64,000 bases of DNA from Dendrocalamus latiflorus (taxonomy: Eukaryota > Streptophyta > Magnoliopsida > Poales > Poaceae): the NCBI GenBank assembly GCA_017311315.1, contig CM029609.1:45147166-45211165 (forward strand), written 5' to 3'. Positions 34,801 through 44,700 of the stretch are shown here, piece by piece. Position 1 is the first letter of the stretch; every line of letters starts with the position of its first letter. The position numbers and the translations under genes are program-made. The notes below the pieces were generated by a model. The model saw only the letters and a list, made by a program, of their open reading frames with translations. It was not told where the DNA came from and ran no database searches.

Positions 34801-37800
34801 AACTTAGACATGAATGGCCTACCTTGTATCGATGGTAATGATCAACTGCAACTTCTCCATTGCTTCCATCTAAGATACGATCTGAAAGTACAAGTGTTTG
34901 AACACCAGTTACCTAGTTAAATTGAATCAGTATATGTCAACATTATTAAGGAACCCAAAGACTTTCCAATTACTCGCTCTATGAAAACAAAGACAGCTCT
35001 GATATGGCTACGAATTATACAGGTAACACTTTAAACCTTACCAGTACTCCATTCAAATGAGAAGATTTAACTAAACAAAATATTTCTAAGTAAAAGAAGT
35101 AGAGAGAGTAACGCCACATCAATACCAAAGGAAATCAGGTCTCTTACCGGATAGATCGAGCAAACCCCTGCTTCTTAACTTGAAACCCCATTAGGTTCGC
35201 ATGAACCTTGACATACACTCCATCCCTTCATAAACACAAGCCAAAATAAACACCAGAATATCAAATCACATTCAAACAGCAAAATATAAACACATCTCAG
35301 CTCCTATCCACATCACATACTGGATGTAATCCGTCTCAGGAACATCTGGCTGGTCGGTGATCCTACAATCCCAGAAAATTGTCACGGTACCTCATCACAT
35401 CAGCACTGGATCTAGCTGAAACATGGGGAAACAATCGCAACTCACCACCGCACGAGCGCGATCTTCCCGGTGCACAGTAATCCTTGGATCTCCCAGATGA
35501 GATGCCCCATCTGACGACATTGCATAACGACATGCGATTAAGTCAGGAGAAGTCATTTGCATGAGTCTGCGCGGCCCTCTTCAGCGCAGGCGTTTCATCG
35601 AGCACATCATGTTCAGTGCCCAATGGGACAGGGGAGCAGTAAAAGTTTCAATCTCCTTTAATTTGCGCGCACGCACTGATCTAGACTAAGACCCTAAGAC
35701 ATGGTAATTACACATTGACTATGTGTAGAATTCTGGTCTCACCAGATGCGATGCGTCCCGTCGGAGGTCCAGGGCTCCATGAGGACGCAGCAAATGGCCG
35801 CCGGCGGCTGCTCTGAATACTCCACGCCGTCACTCGCCACCGCCACCTCCTCCTTCTCTGCAGTCGATGAATCCGTAGCTACGCCGCGTCCATCCTCGCG
35901 CCGCTCGACACCCATCTCATCCTCATCATCGCCGTCGTCCTCCTCGGAGTCTTCGTCTACGTCGTCCGAGTCATGGTCGTCCATCTCTTCGTCCTCATCC
36001 TTGGAACATGGGATTCGAGATGGCAAGCGGCAGTGAGAAGATCGGGGAGGCGCGGGGAGCGGTGGGAGCGGAGATTGGGGAGGATGGGGGGAGCGGAGGT
36101 GCGGGGGAGCGGTGGGAGCGGAGATTCGGGGAAGGCGAGGGAGCGGAGGCGCGGGGAGCGGCCGGAGCGGAGGCGCGGGGGAGGCGGAGATGGGGGAGGA
36201 TGGGGGGTGGCACGGTGGAGGATGGGGGGAGGCGCGGTGGAGGATGGGGGAGACGGAGGGGTGGGAGGCGCGGTGGAGGATGGGGGGAGGCGGAGGGAGG
36301 GGAGGCACGTGGGAGAATGGGGGGAGGGGAGGGAGGGTACTGCAGATCCATTGAAGGATGACCGTCGGATATGGTTGAGTAAGGAGAGAGAATGGAGGAG
36401 AGTTAATCTGGTGCGTACGTTTTTAGGATGGTGTATTTCTGGGTGCATATTTGTGGTGTGGATGTAGTTAAGGTCATGACTGTGGAGCAGGTAATTGTTG
36501 GGTGGATATAGGATAATTTTAACTGGTGGTTTATTTTTCAGGGGACTAACAACCAGCTAGCACTCCTTGAAAAGATGAACCACCATGTAGCAGAGGAATA
36601 CAATAACCATGGAGATGTTGTATCTGGTCTGCGAGTCTTTGTAGAGAAACTGAATGAGAAAAATCAAAGCTTTGATGAGTATTTACCGCAGATTGATGCA
36701 ATAGACCAACAGGTGACTGAGTTTGAGGCAGTGGTGTCCATGCTCGGTAAGAGCACCCATAGTGTACAGGCAAAATAGCCTCTAAGAGAAGAGACAGCTG
36801 TACCGGCTGCCTCCATACATTACAACGTTTGGCCTTCAAGCTCTAGAGGCTGGTATCAATGCCAGATGTGGAGGCAGCACCTAAAGGTTAAACAAATAAT
36901 TGTTTTCCAACCAGGGTTAACTCTTTCAGTCTGAGAAAAAATTTAGAAGGTGGTGAAAGCACCGAATTGAACGAAATTTCAGAATTTCGTTCACAATTTC
37001 GAATGAAAATTTCAAATTTCATTTGAATTTTGATAAAATTTAACCCAATTTGGATAAATTTGGACAAATTTTGAACGAAGACAAACTAAGCTAAAATTTG
37101 ATGAATTTTTCCCTCGTTGGGTAACGAAATGACCAAAATTACTTAAATTTTGGTCCATTTCATCTGAAAAAGAGTTAACCCTGTTTCCAACCGTTGCTTC
37201 TTATTTCCAACCGTTGCATTCAAATATTACACATTGCAGACTGTTGGAAAGAGATTTTTTTCTAGTTTGCTAAGCTCACCTTAGAGGTAATACAAATATT
37301 ATACATTACAAACAAAATTGATAAACTTAGAGGTTAGTTGAAGGTTTTGATTTGGAGGTTGAATTGCCTCCAACCACTATGGATGCCCTAAGGGCACTCC
37401 CAGTGGAATGAGGGCACTCTCAATGCTCCTCATCAGTTGATGTCCATAGCTTTAATTAGCCTGCCATGTAAGCACAATCTGATGTGCAAGCATATTTAAA
37501 GACGAGAGAGGTGATAGCAATGTCTCATACAAAACATCACCTTTTTTAGAGGACCAAGATAGATGAATACTAGAAAAAAAACTCCACAGGGATGAATTAG
37601 ATGTCCATAGCACACGTTTGTGGGCTCAACTGGATTTTATGCGTCAGTCCAGATCTTTGACATGGTCTTTTATGAAGCACATTTTGTAGACAACAAGATT
37701 AAAAGATAGGGTAGATCATAATGTTATGAGTGTGGGCTTGATATTCCAATGGGATCCGACAGCGGGGAAGATATCACCGCCCATATCCAGGGCTTGGCGG

Positions 37801-38567
37801 CGGCGTCCAGGAGGGGCGGTGCGCGTGCGCGGCGGCCCGCTTCCTAGAGATGTATGGCGCGTGCACCTCGGGGGCACGATGCGTGGCCATGAGGGGGAGA
37901 TGTGGCGGCACCGGCTGCGGCGGTCGGCGGCAGCGGCTAGGGTTGGGAAACCCTAGCCCTCTCCTGGGACTGATACCATGTTATGAGTGTAGGCTTGATA
38001 TTTCAATGGGCCAAGAGGCCAAATATATACATGAGACAATATGCAATGAGCTCCTATACAATGTGATAACCCTGCAACCTCTACATGTCTAACACATAAT
38101 ACATGCAATAATAATGGTATTAGAATAAAACACATAGACACTATCCATTGGGATAGTTGTATCTAAACACTCATTTAATACATACTCTCTCCTCATAGAT
38201 ATTGCTATGAAAACTACCCATTGGGAATGCCCTAAGTAAAAGGATGTTGTGGAAGAGTAATCAAGGAAGAGAGATATATATGATAGCAGTGTCTCATAAG
38301 ACATTGCATATTTAAGAGGACAAGGAAAACTAGAGAATGAGGATTGGTAAAAATGAGAGAAAGGAGGTGGGATAAGAGGGAAGAAATTAATTGAGTGGGG
38401 TGGTTGATAGATATCATGTATTAAAAAGATTATATTTAGTCTGATATCTATATAAAGCGGCAAGCTATAAACATTGTTACACAGTTTCTGCATCCCAATG
38501 CCCTAAGTATGTCTCCCTCTTGGAAAAGAAAGTGAAGTCTGCCTATCGCATTGCTCCTACCCAATGA
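28804..38567 (+). CDS. BLOS2: BLOC-1 subunit 2 (BLOS2), interrupted by transposons
   Basis: BLOS2 is a small coiled-coil subunit of BLOC-1, which acts in endosomal sorting. Exon 1 (28804-28905) encodes 34 residues including ELAESLAELFTCVSLM and ends CAG before GT. Exon 2 (36542-36746) follows TTTTCAG and encodes GTNNQLALLEKM, EEYNNHGDVVSGLRVF, NEKNQSFDEY and TEFEAVVSML. The expected ending, KYVSLLEKKVKSAYRIAP then TGA (38565-38567), lies 1.76 kb away beyond a stack of MITEs. Deleting 36751-38506 (the stack plus one TAA copy) rejoins it in frame, with Gly where Asp is usual. As it stands, GGTAAG at the left edge is a good donor. An ACACAG acceptor at 38479-38484 gives an in-frame exon 38485-38567 with seven extra residues. 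Intron 1 is 7.6 kb, swollen by a Helitron-like element and MITEs. Identity is sure; functionality is not. Confidence 0.85.
29490..29905. repeat. MITE-like copy, family B, with a nested MITE
   Basis: The stretch shares TTTTAAATAGAGTATCTTTT, TTGTAATATATACTGTA and TTTATATCGG with 40340-40590. The left part is interrupted by the 157-bp MITE at 29517-29673. It is non-coding, in BLOS2 intron 1. A 22-bp duplication containing GGAAGCGCGTGACCTAA lies just before it (29445-29488). Confidence 0.6.
29517..29673. mobile_element. 157-bp MITE with 9-bp target duplication
   Basis: The ends GGGGATCTTCATCATATACC and GGTATATGATGAATAAATCC form imperfect inverted repeats. The direct repeat TCTAAAAAC flanks both sides (29508-29516 and 29674-29682). 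A 9-bp duplication suggests the Mutator superfamily; 8 bp (hAT) cannot be fully excluded. Confidence 0.78.
29936..30196 (+). repeat. Possible solo LTR remnant
   Basis: It starts TGTTATAGGG, contains an AT-rich TATA stretch (ATATATATAGAG near 30080), and ends TTTGACA. TACTGGATCAGAAC follows, which looks like a decayed initiator-Met primer-binding site (TGGTATCAGAGC). No partner LTR or coding region was seen. The identification is tentative. Confidence 0.4.
30236..30449. mobile_element. Tourist/Harbinger-type MITE
   Basis: The inverted ends GGGCGTGTTTGGGACTGC and GCAGTCCCAAATAGGTCC are flanked by TTA at 30233-30235 and 30450-30452. A 3-bp TTA duplication is typical of PIF/Harbinger. The element is 214 bp and non-coding, in BLOS2 intron 1. 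Confidence 0.8.
31090..32060. repeat. Inverted-repeat array, GACCAC/GTGGTC type (copy c)
   Basis: This is the longest of the arrays, nearly 1 kb. Units such as TTCCGACCATGTGCAC, GTGGTCGAAGCC, AACGTGGTCGTAA and ACCACATACAACAC recur with many substitutions. The first half is mostly GACCAC followed by GGTCGAAG; the second half is mostly AAAGTGGTCGTAA. It lies just inside the Helitron B 3' end. Confidence 0.82.
32340..32475. repeat. Tandem duplication of about 57 bp
   Basis: Two near-identical units contain GCCAACTTT, then CTCTTTGTTGTGTGCTTCTA and ATGACGT-CGTGCC. They lie inside Helitron-like element B and are non-coding. Confidence 0.75.
32902..33027 (+). other. Exon-like open stretch, unrecognised
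   Basis: After a GTGCAG the plus strand reads VKVEVEESSEEREFPKTRLL and on to a stop at 33027. Composition and charge look protein-like, and it could be the last exon of a captured gene. I do not recognise the family. The strand is opposite to the neighbouring beta-glucosidase exons. Confidence 0.25.
33254..34881 (-). pseudogene. Captured GH1 beta-glucosidase fragment, six exons
   Basis: Six exons with good splice borders are in order: 34881-34823 (LDGSNGEVAVDHYHRYK), 34600-34525 (SLGFRAYRFSISWARIFP), 34369-34295 (VNEQGVAFYNDLINFMIEK), 34219-34132 (IEPYATLYHWDLPHNLQE), 33961-33736 (HWITINEPLQTAVNGYGIG) and 33372-33254 (GEVGLVVDCEWAEPFSEK). The acid/base Glu of the TINEP motif is present. The first exon of the enzyme is missing, and so is everything after FQLGWY, including the nucleophile ENG motif, so no enzyme can be made. 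The parts read like the cytosolic grass enzyme similar to rice Os1BGlu4. All introns are retained, so it is a genomic capture. It sits within Helitron-like element B, antisense inside BLOS2 intron 1. Confidence 0.88.
35320..36308 (-). pseudogene. Unrecognised acidic/Pro-rich exon fragment
   Basis: On the minus strand a long open frame is Pro- and Ser-rich, then strongly acidic (DDHDSDDVDEDSEEDDGDDE), and ends MEPWTSDGTHRIW at a GTGAGA donor (35743). A following exon-like piece near 35520-35455 reads MGHLIWEIQGLLCTGKIALV before GTGAGT, with another block RITDQPDVPETDYIQ near 35375-35330. The splice phases between the first two do not join cleanly, so it is probably broken. I do not recognise the protein. 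It may be a second gene captured by Helitron-like element B. Confidence 0.4.
36020..36345. repeat. Purine-rich minisatellite-like stretch
   Basis: The plus strand is almost all G and A with units like GCGGTGGAGGATGGGG and GGAGGCGGAGGG, about 25-35 bp and degenerate. It overlaps the Pro-rich frame on the minus strand, whose composition it explains. It has strong G-quadruplex and triplex potential. Confidence 0.75.
36751..37388. mobile_element. Harbinger-type MITE 1 in the BLOS2 coding exon
   Basis: The inverted ends GAGCACCCATAGTGTA and CCACTATGGATGCCC are flanked by TAA at 36748-36750 and 37389-37391, the PIF/Harbinger 3-bp target. It begins right behind the BLOS2 CTCGG, so the duplicated TAA forms part of a GGTAAG donor-like sequence. 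It holds a nested hAT-like MITE. Confidence 0.8.
36912..37183. mobile_element. hAT-like MITE nested in MITE 1
   Basis: The ends CAGGGTTAACTCTTTCAG and CTGAAAAAGAGTTAACCCTG are inverted. The 8-bp repeat TTTCCAAC flanks both sides (36904-36911 and 37184-37191). It is 272 bp, AT-rich with many AAATTT motifs, and non-coding. Confidence 0.85.
37392..38503. mobile_element. Compound Harbinger-type MITE 2/3 in the BLOS2 coding exon
   Basis: Two left ends (GGGCACTCCCAGTGG at 37392 and GGGCACTCTCAATGC at about 37412) and two right ends (CATTGGGAATGCCC ending 38232 and CATCCCAATGCCC ending 38503) suggest one such MITE nested in another. TAA flanks the outer unit at 37389-37391 and 38504-38506, and TAA also follows 38232. 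A TRIM lies inside. The right TAA continues directly into the BLOS2 reading AAG TAT GTC. Confidence 0.7.
37722..38094 (-). mobile_element. Truncated TRIM retrotransposon
   Basis: A 116-bp LTR (37979-38094) starts TGTTATGAG and ends TCTAACA. Next to it on the minus strand is TGGTATCA, the core of an initiator-Met primer-binding site (37978-37971). After about 218 bp of GC-rich interior, the other LTR remains only as its last 31 bp or so (37722-37752). The direct repeat CATAA flanks the unit (37717-37721 and 38095-38099). It encodes nothing. The partial second LTR must reflect a deletion after or during insertion. Confidence 0.75.
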
Positions 38568-39499
38568 TTCCTCTCCAGAGCATGTTGTAAATCTTTTCCT
38601 GTTTCTTTTTTTCTTTGAGTGACAAAAAAAATTTGTGGATGAGAAACTTATACAGTAGACCTAATATTTCCATTTTCCAACATTGGTGTAGTGCAATTGG
38701 ATGGACAAGTTGTGCTGTAACTTTCAGGCACTTGTTGCTACAATAGGGACAAATAGCCAGCAGTGTCAGTGTAAGTTTTTGTTCCCATTTGTCGTTCCAT
38801 TGATCATTATGAGTGTTAGTGTTAGGAAACTGACGTATGGGATCAGATCTACGGACCCTAATCATGCAGTTTGCCTCAATTGTTTTGCCAGAAACCTGCC
38901 TCTGTTTTGTAGTAGCTTTGAAGCAATGGTTGGACTGGCATTCTCCTGTGCACACTCTACCAAGATTCCTGCAATTTTTCAATTCATGGAATCGATCGTA
39001 TGGTCTGGTCAATGACGTGGAGACAGTGGAATTGAAGCCTCCGCCATAAAAATTCTTTAGACGTTTTCACATGCAACTTGGTATCCAAAGCTTCTTATCG
39101 TTGCAATTGTAATGGACTGACTTTCACTTTCACTTTTGACTTTCACTTGCCCACATCCTAAACTCCAAATTTCTCTTCTGGTTTAACCTTTCAATAGATA
39201 GTGTTGAGATGCATCATTAACAAACCATTTGGAAGGGAACTTAATTTTCTCCTATTCTTTTGAAAGCTAGCTTGGATTGTACCACGAAGAACAAGAAGAA
39301 ACTAGAGTAGATTTGCAATTTTTCCAATCATGTACTGATGCCGTAAACTCAAGTGGTCAACGCCTTGAGCCACTGAAAGAAGTAACCTGGTCGCGCAACT
39401 GGCGGGATGAATGCGCTCTACTGGGACAAAGTTTACCACTCGCAACTGATAGTGAGGATTTGGTTGGACTTAGCTTAGCAGGCCGCTCAGTTGGCTAGA
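38568..39499. other. BLOS2 3' flank, no further gene seen
   Basis: Ordinary 3' UTR-like and intergenic sequence. Short open frames on both strands near 38560-39015 overlap each other and show no domain. Confidence 0.5.
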
Positions 39500-39757
39500 A
39501 AAAAAAATAGTTTATGATTGAAATTATATTGTAGTTGGTTGAAATTGTACTAAACTGATGGTGACTTATTTGATGTAATTACATTTAACAAATTAAAAAA
39601 TAGAAAAAAATATGTTAGCACATCACGTACAATGCAAATGAATACGGGAAAAAAGAACCAGCAAAAAAACTCAAAAAAAATCAAAAAACTAGAAAAGACG
39701 AAATTTACAAATAGTAAAAAAATAAATCAAAAATTTAAACCGAAATAAACGGCACCT
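39500..39757 (-). repeat. Family A MITE-like copy
   Basis: An inverted copy of the family at 15145-15694, recognisable by GACGAAATTTACAAATAG, GGGAAAAAAGAACCAGC and TGACTTATTTGATGTAATTA. It is non-coding. Confidence 0.65.
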
Positions 39758-40251
39758 AGAACAGCATATCCAGCCATTGACACAAACAAAATCGTCGCTC
39801 AACAGATACCAGAATAACTAGCAGTTCCCTCAAGAAAGGTACTCCATTTATTTTTCTGCATTTTTTATATCTTTCTTGTCTATGCTCAACATCGACAACG
39901 AGATATAAATATTTTTCCACTGGACAAATGGTCCAAACTATCAATCGTTTGATTAAAACATATGTACAGCTTAATCGAGCTGGAGGATTTTTTTTTTCTT
40001 TCAAGAACACGAAGGAGAGCCACGTGCTATCGCACTAAGAAGGGAAAAGATAGAGAGATTGGACTAAAGACTAGAGCCGATCATGTGAGCCTAGTTGGTA
40101 TATCCTCCAGCACAGGCTAATTTGACGTCTATTTCGCTAGCCCGGGAAACCCGTCGATTTGACCTCGTGTCTTCTGCCCAAATGTCAAAACGGAAGATTA
40201 AACTAAGCAGGTTTCTTCGTAAACAGGGGAGACCGGCCTGAGTTCCCAAAA

Positions 40252-40274
40252 GGGGGGGGGGGGGGGGGGGGGGG
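40252..40274. repeat. Homopolymer run of 23 G
   Basis: An uninterrupted G run is flanked on both sides by GACCGGCCT (40231-40239 and 40275-40283). It is prone to G-quadruplex formation and to length error in sequencing, so the exact count may be unreliable. Confidence 0.9.
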
Positions 40275-40339
40275 ACCGGCCTTCTAAAACGACACTACCC
40301 CGTTCGAGAAGGCAACAAAATAGAGGAAAGCGATCGATT

Positions 40340-40590
40340 TAGGTATTATTTATATTAGCTTTTAAAAGCTTTTTTTTATAGTAAATAGTTTTTTTACAGT
40401 ATGTAGCTTTTAAATAGGGTATCTTTTTAAGACGGAGTCTACTGATCGATTGTAATATACACTACAATAACTTTATTTATATCGGACAAAATCGCACACG
40501 AATGTCTCTCTCTACAAACTTCTCTACAAGCTGTTACTATTCATAAACCAAATCCAAAAGCCTATATAAACGAGCCATAAACATATTCAT
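40340..40590. repeat. Family B MITE-like copy
   Basis: Shares TTTTAAATAGGGTATCTTTT, TTGTAATATACACTACA and TTTATATCGGACAAAA with 29690-29905. It is non-coding and lies about 1.1 kb upstream of the hydrolase gene. The ends were not resolved. Confidence 0.6.
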
Positions 40591-41696
40591 ATTGACTTTT
40601 GGCTTTGATGCTAATATGAACATCTGACTTGTTGAATTAGTTTTTCCACTTCCTTCGTTTCTGTCTTACTCCGAAGATAAGACAAGGGTTCATAGATGCA
40701 TCACCGCTCTCCACTCCTCTCACTCCTGTCTTGTGTATGTATTTTTTTCGTTACTTTCTCCATCGCTCGTATTCTCTTTCTAAAAATCAGTTGTTTCAAT
40801 CACTACTATTTATTTTTAATAATAAAACATCGACCATAGCCGAATATCATTGGCTGCAGCTGAACGGGCCCTAAGCTTAACCCGACCATACAATCTACTG
40901 GCAACTCCATCCGCGCTTCACGCTCTGGTGTTTGCTCCCACGAGAGTGTGGCCAAGCACAAGTGTGGCCCGCTTGCCAGGCAGGAGGGAATCCAGTTAAG
41001 AGATTTAACAATAAGCAAAGAAAAGCATCTCTCTGTCGAAAATAATGACGTCCCCACAGGCCATGGTACTAGGCCGCCTTCCATCTTATCCAGTGCATCG
41101 CCTCAAGGATGTTGCAGGATTAGCCACTCAACTGTTTGTGATATTGCATGATGGTGTCGGCCTTGAACTGCATACGAACACAGAGTTATACTCAATGTAG
41201 TATTTTTTTTTAAAAAAAAAACATGGGGAGCATGGACCTTTGGATCCATAAAAGAAGTTAGGAACGTTCCTTTTGACTATAGCTGATGGTTTATGGGTGC
41301 GGCAGATGTCTTTTATTTGCGCTTTTTGAGACGGCAGCGGATGGTGGAAACATCGATGCGGATGGTGCACATGGTTTTAGACTTAAGAAGCTATTTTAAA
41401 AAATCTATTTTAAAAATCATCTTATTTATTTTAAAATCTAAAGTTAAAAAGAAGAGATCATTATTTTTGGGTTTGTTGGGAGTCTTAAGAAGAAAAAAAA
41501 GCAGCTGTTCCCGTTTTCGAGAAGCTACTGAGGCCCTGTTCTGCAAAACCACAAGAGCTTAACCACTCGAACCACTTCCCTTCAACGAAACCAAACGAAA
41601 CGGAAACGCCCGACCCGGGGCGCTCCTCGTCGTCGTATCGTCTTCCTTCCCCCTCCCCTCCCTTCCCCGCCGCCGCCTCCTCCTCCCCCGCGACCC

Positions 41697-41711
41697 AAAC
41701 CCTAACCCTAG
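41697..41711 (+). promoter_or_regulatory. Telo-box-like element in the hydrolase leader
   Basis: AAACCCTAACCCTAG lies 12 bp before the ATG. Plant telo-boxes (AAACCCTAA) are common in leaders and promoters of growth-related and housekeeping genes. The position is suggestive only. Confidence 0.55.
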
Positions 41712-41723
41712 ACCTCCGCCCGG

Positions 41724-44700
41724 ATGGGTGCTGTCACCTCGACGGTGGCTGCCCGCTTCGCCTTCTTCCCGCCCAGCCCGCCGTCGTACGGCATCGAGCC
41801 CCCGGCCGCGCCAGGGGAGGAGAGGGAGGACGGGGTGGTGGAGCTCACAGGCGTGCCGCGGAGGGGAAACGTGGAGGCGCGGCGGCTGCGGACGAAGCGT
41901 GGCACGGAGGTGGTCGCGATGTACGTGCGGCAGACCGGCGCGCGGCTTACGCTGCTCTACTCCCACGGCAACGCGGCCGATCTGGGCCAGATGTACGAAC
42001 TCTTCGTCGAGCTCAGCGCCCACCTCAACATCAACCTCATGGGGTACGCATGCATGCACTCCTGGATTGGGTTCGGATTTAGATTGGGATACGGCGCTGT
42101 TCGAATGCTGGATTCGAGTACAATCTTGGATCTTCCAGGGCGTGTTTCTCCAGATCAAAGTTGATTTTTTTTTGCGGGGCCGGTTTAAATGGAACTCGTC
42201 TGGTTTGGTACGAAGTGTTGGGATTTTTGGGTGCCGATCACTAGGATGGCTGCCTCGTAGTTTCGATGAAAGATACGATCTTATGTTCAGGGCTTGTCTG
42301 ATTGGGTTGTGGATTTGGTATGAGTATGAAGATGTGCTAATCTTGGAACAGTACTCGGTGCTGTTGGATTCGCTAGCTGTAGTCTCGGTAGAAGTTTCGA
42401 CTTCGCTGTGCTGAGCATGTCGTATTTGATGCAAATTTTGATTCCTAGGCTGGTGCATGCTGCTGGTTGGATACGTTGCATCTTGGCATGGAATTATTAT
42501 GTTTGGCACTGTTTAGTTTGCAAGTGGGTGGCTAGGATAATTTTGCTTTTCCTCAAAGCTGTTTTTATTTATGATTGATTGGAATAAACTGCTGGTATTT
42601 GAACTATTTTCTGGGTACTGTAGATGCCTGGGCATGCTTGCTTTAGGTGGACCGTTAGCAATATCTGGAATTTGTTCGATTTTGGGTAGCAATAAGGATA
42701 TTTAGATTTCAGTATCTGGTTGCAGTTGTATATTTATGATTCAATTGATTATATGGGAGGTGGTGGAGAGCCTGGTGTCGTTAGTGTGTTACTATCTTTG
42801 GTCAAAGTTTGGATAGTTTTGTTCAAATTAGTTGTTAGATATTACCACTTACCAGAGTTCCTTTTTTACTAGTTTCTGTAGAACTGTTCACCAATGAAGT
42901 GTGGGGAATAAAAATAGATGTTTGTAATGAAGCTTTGGCTGAATTATTACGTACATAAAATTGTATCCCTTCCACACCAATCAAGTGCGGTGGGGAGAAC
43001 CAATACTTAATGAGGCTTTTCGCTAGAAGCTCTTGCTAATTTTAAATTGTGGTTACGAGTAATTGGATTGTCCTTCGCCCCCTTTTTAACTCAAGATTTT
43101 TGTTTGTTTCCTAGCTTGGTAACTAATATAATCATTGTTTGTTTATCTTTGTGTTATAATTCTGTCCTTTGAACCTAGTTTTGTCCTTTCTGTGGTCATT
43201 GATTTTGGCACAAGACGTTGTAATGTTGAATGATTACATTATTATTAGGTACTAATATTTGACTGAGTAATGTAACTTCAACATCGTAGAGGACTTCTTC
43301 TGACATGATCCATAGGTTTTTTTTTTTTGCCCAGATTGGATATAGTGACCATTTACTGCATGATTGTTCTGTATCATACATAATCTAGGCCTCAGCTGCC
43401 CTTGCTAATGAGTAAGGATACAATGCCTTCTTAAATGTAACTTAGCAAACTGAAATGTATTTGCACGACCTTATTTAGACATGTTATCTGCTGAGATTAA
43501 GGTGACTAAAAACGGAAAGTGGCTCTAAGAAGTACCTTGAACACAAAGGGTAAACCCTTCATGAAATTTTATCATAGAAAATGCTAATTGCTATTGTTAT
43601 AGAATTTAGATCCATGAATAACTGCATTAAGATGTCAAATTTCCTTATAGGGAAACCCTTCAATGCCCATTTTAGTCTTCCTCTTCTGAAAATGATGACT
43701 AGCTAGATATAAACTAATAAATGACTATCTTAAACAGTTGTGGTCTTATGATATAATGAGGTGATGCAGTTTGAACTTTCAAGTGATCAGTCTGTTCCTT
43801 GCCAGTTTACATTGTTGAGTGTTGCAGCTGCGCTTTATTCGTCATGTGATATTAGTGCCTTGCAATCTGAAGGTTTCATAATCACAATTAAGAGTACACA
43901 TCAAATAAAGTCACCTCCTCACATAATGGAAACCACTTGATGAACTTCTTTTTGCGTCTTTTGGGCCTATTTTGGTGGAACATTAATAGCTTTTCTACCT
44001 TTCTTGTGCAGCTATGACTATTCTGGTTATGGGCAATCTTCTGGGAAGGTACAAAACTATTTTTTTATTCTTTTACTTTTTTTGTCTTTAAAATCTCCTC
44101 AACATGCATAACGCCCTTTTTTATCTAATGCAGCCCAGTGAGCAAAACACTTATGCTGATATAGATGCTGCTTACAGATGTCTCATAGAAAACTATGGAG
44201 CTTCTGAGGAAAATATCATTCTTTATGGTCAATCAGTGGGTAGTGGTCCTACTTTGGATTTGGCCTCCCGTTTGCCTCATTTGAGAGCAGTTGTTCTACA
44301 TAGCCCAATTTTGTCTGGCTTAAGAGTGATGTATCCTGTAAAACATACATACTGGTTTGACATATATAAGGTAATTTTACATTTTATGTCAATGTTATTA
44401 GCGTTTACCTGCATCTAATTTCATCTTATATCTGCAGAACATAGACAAAATTCCATTGGTCAGGTGTCCTGTGCTAGTAATACATGTGAGTATCTTTTCA
44501 TTCTTACAGCTAATCCTATTATATAGAGCTTTTCTTTAGCATGCATGCACGCGCTTTTGTGTCCTTTTCTAGGCAAGCATGCGTGCACATCTGATATAAT
44601 AATGTTGCACCAGTGAACTTACACGAGCATTATAGTGATTGGGCTACTTAGTGGAGAGAAGGTCAAGCAAGTGTGATCATGTGAATGTCAACAGTGGTTA

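Larger units (their letters stand above)
30938..36462 (-). mobile_element. Helitron-like element B in BLOS2 intron 1
   Basis: On the minus strand it ends with the hairpin-like CCGTAGCGTTAGCACGGG (about 30967-30950), a short spacer and CTAG (30941-30938), then host T. It holds an inverted-repeat array near that end, then beta-glucosidase exons and an unrecognised exon pair, all reading on the minus strand. A candidate 5' end, A|TCCACACCACAAATATG on the minus strand at 36462, would leave an A^T empty site. This end is only a guess. No Rep/helicase frame is visible, so it would be non-autonomous. Its layout (array next to the 3' hairpin, gene pieces behind) matches element A at 16138. Confidence 0.6.

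Noticed and set aside
35957..36467. Gly/Arg-rich plus-strand frames
   Set aside because: They follow from the purine-rich minisatellite; amino-acid composition is that of the repeat.
44104..44418. Exon 3 of the hydrolase as a separate gene
   Set aside because: It is bounded by AG and GT in the right phase and joins cleanly with the other four exons.
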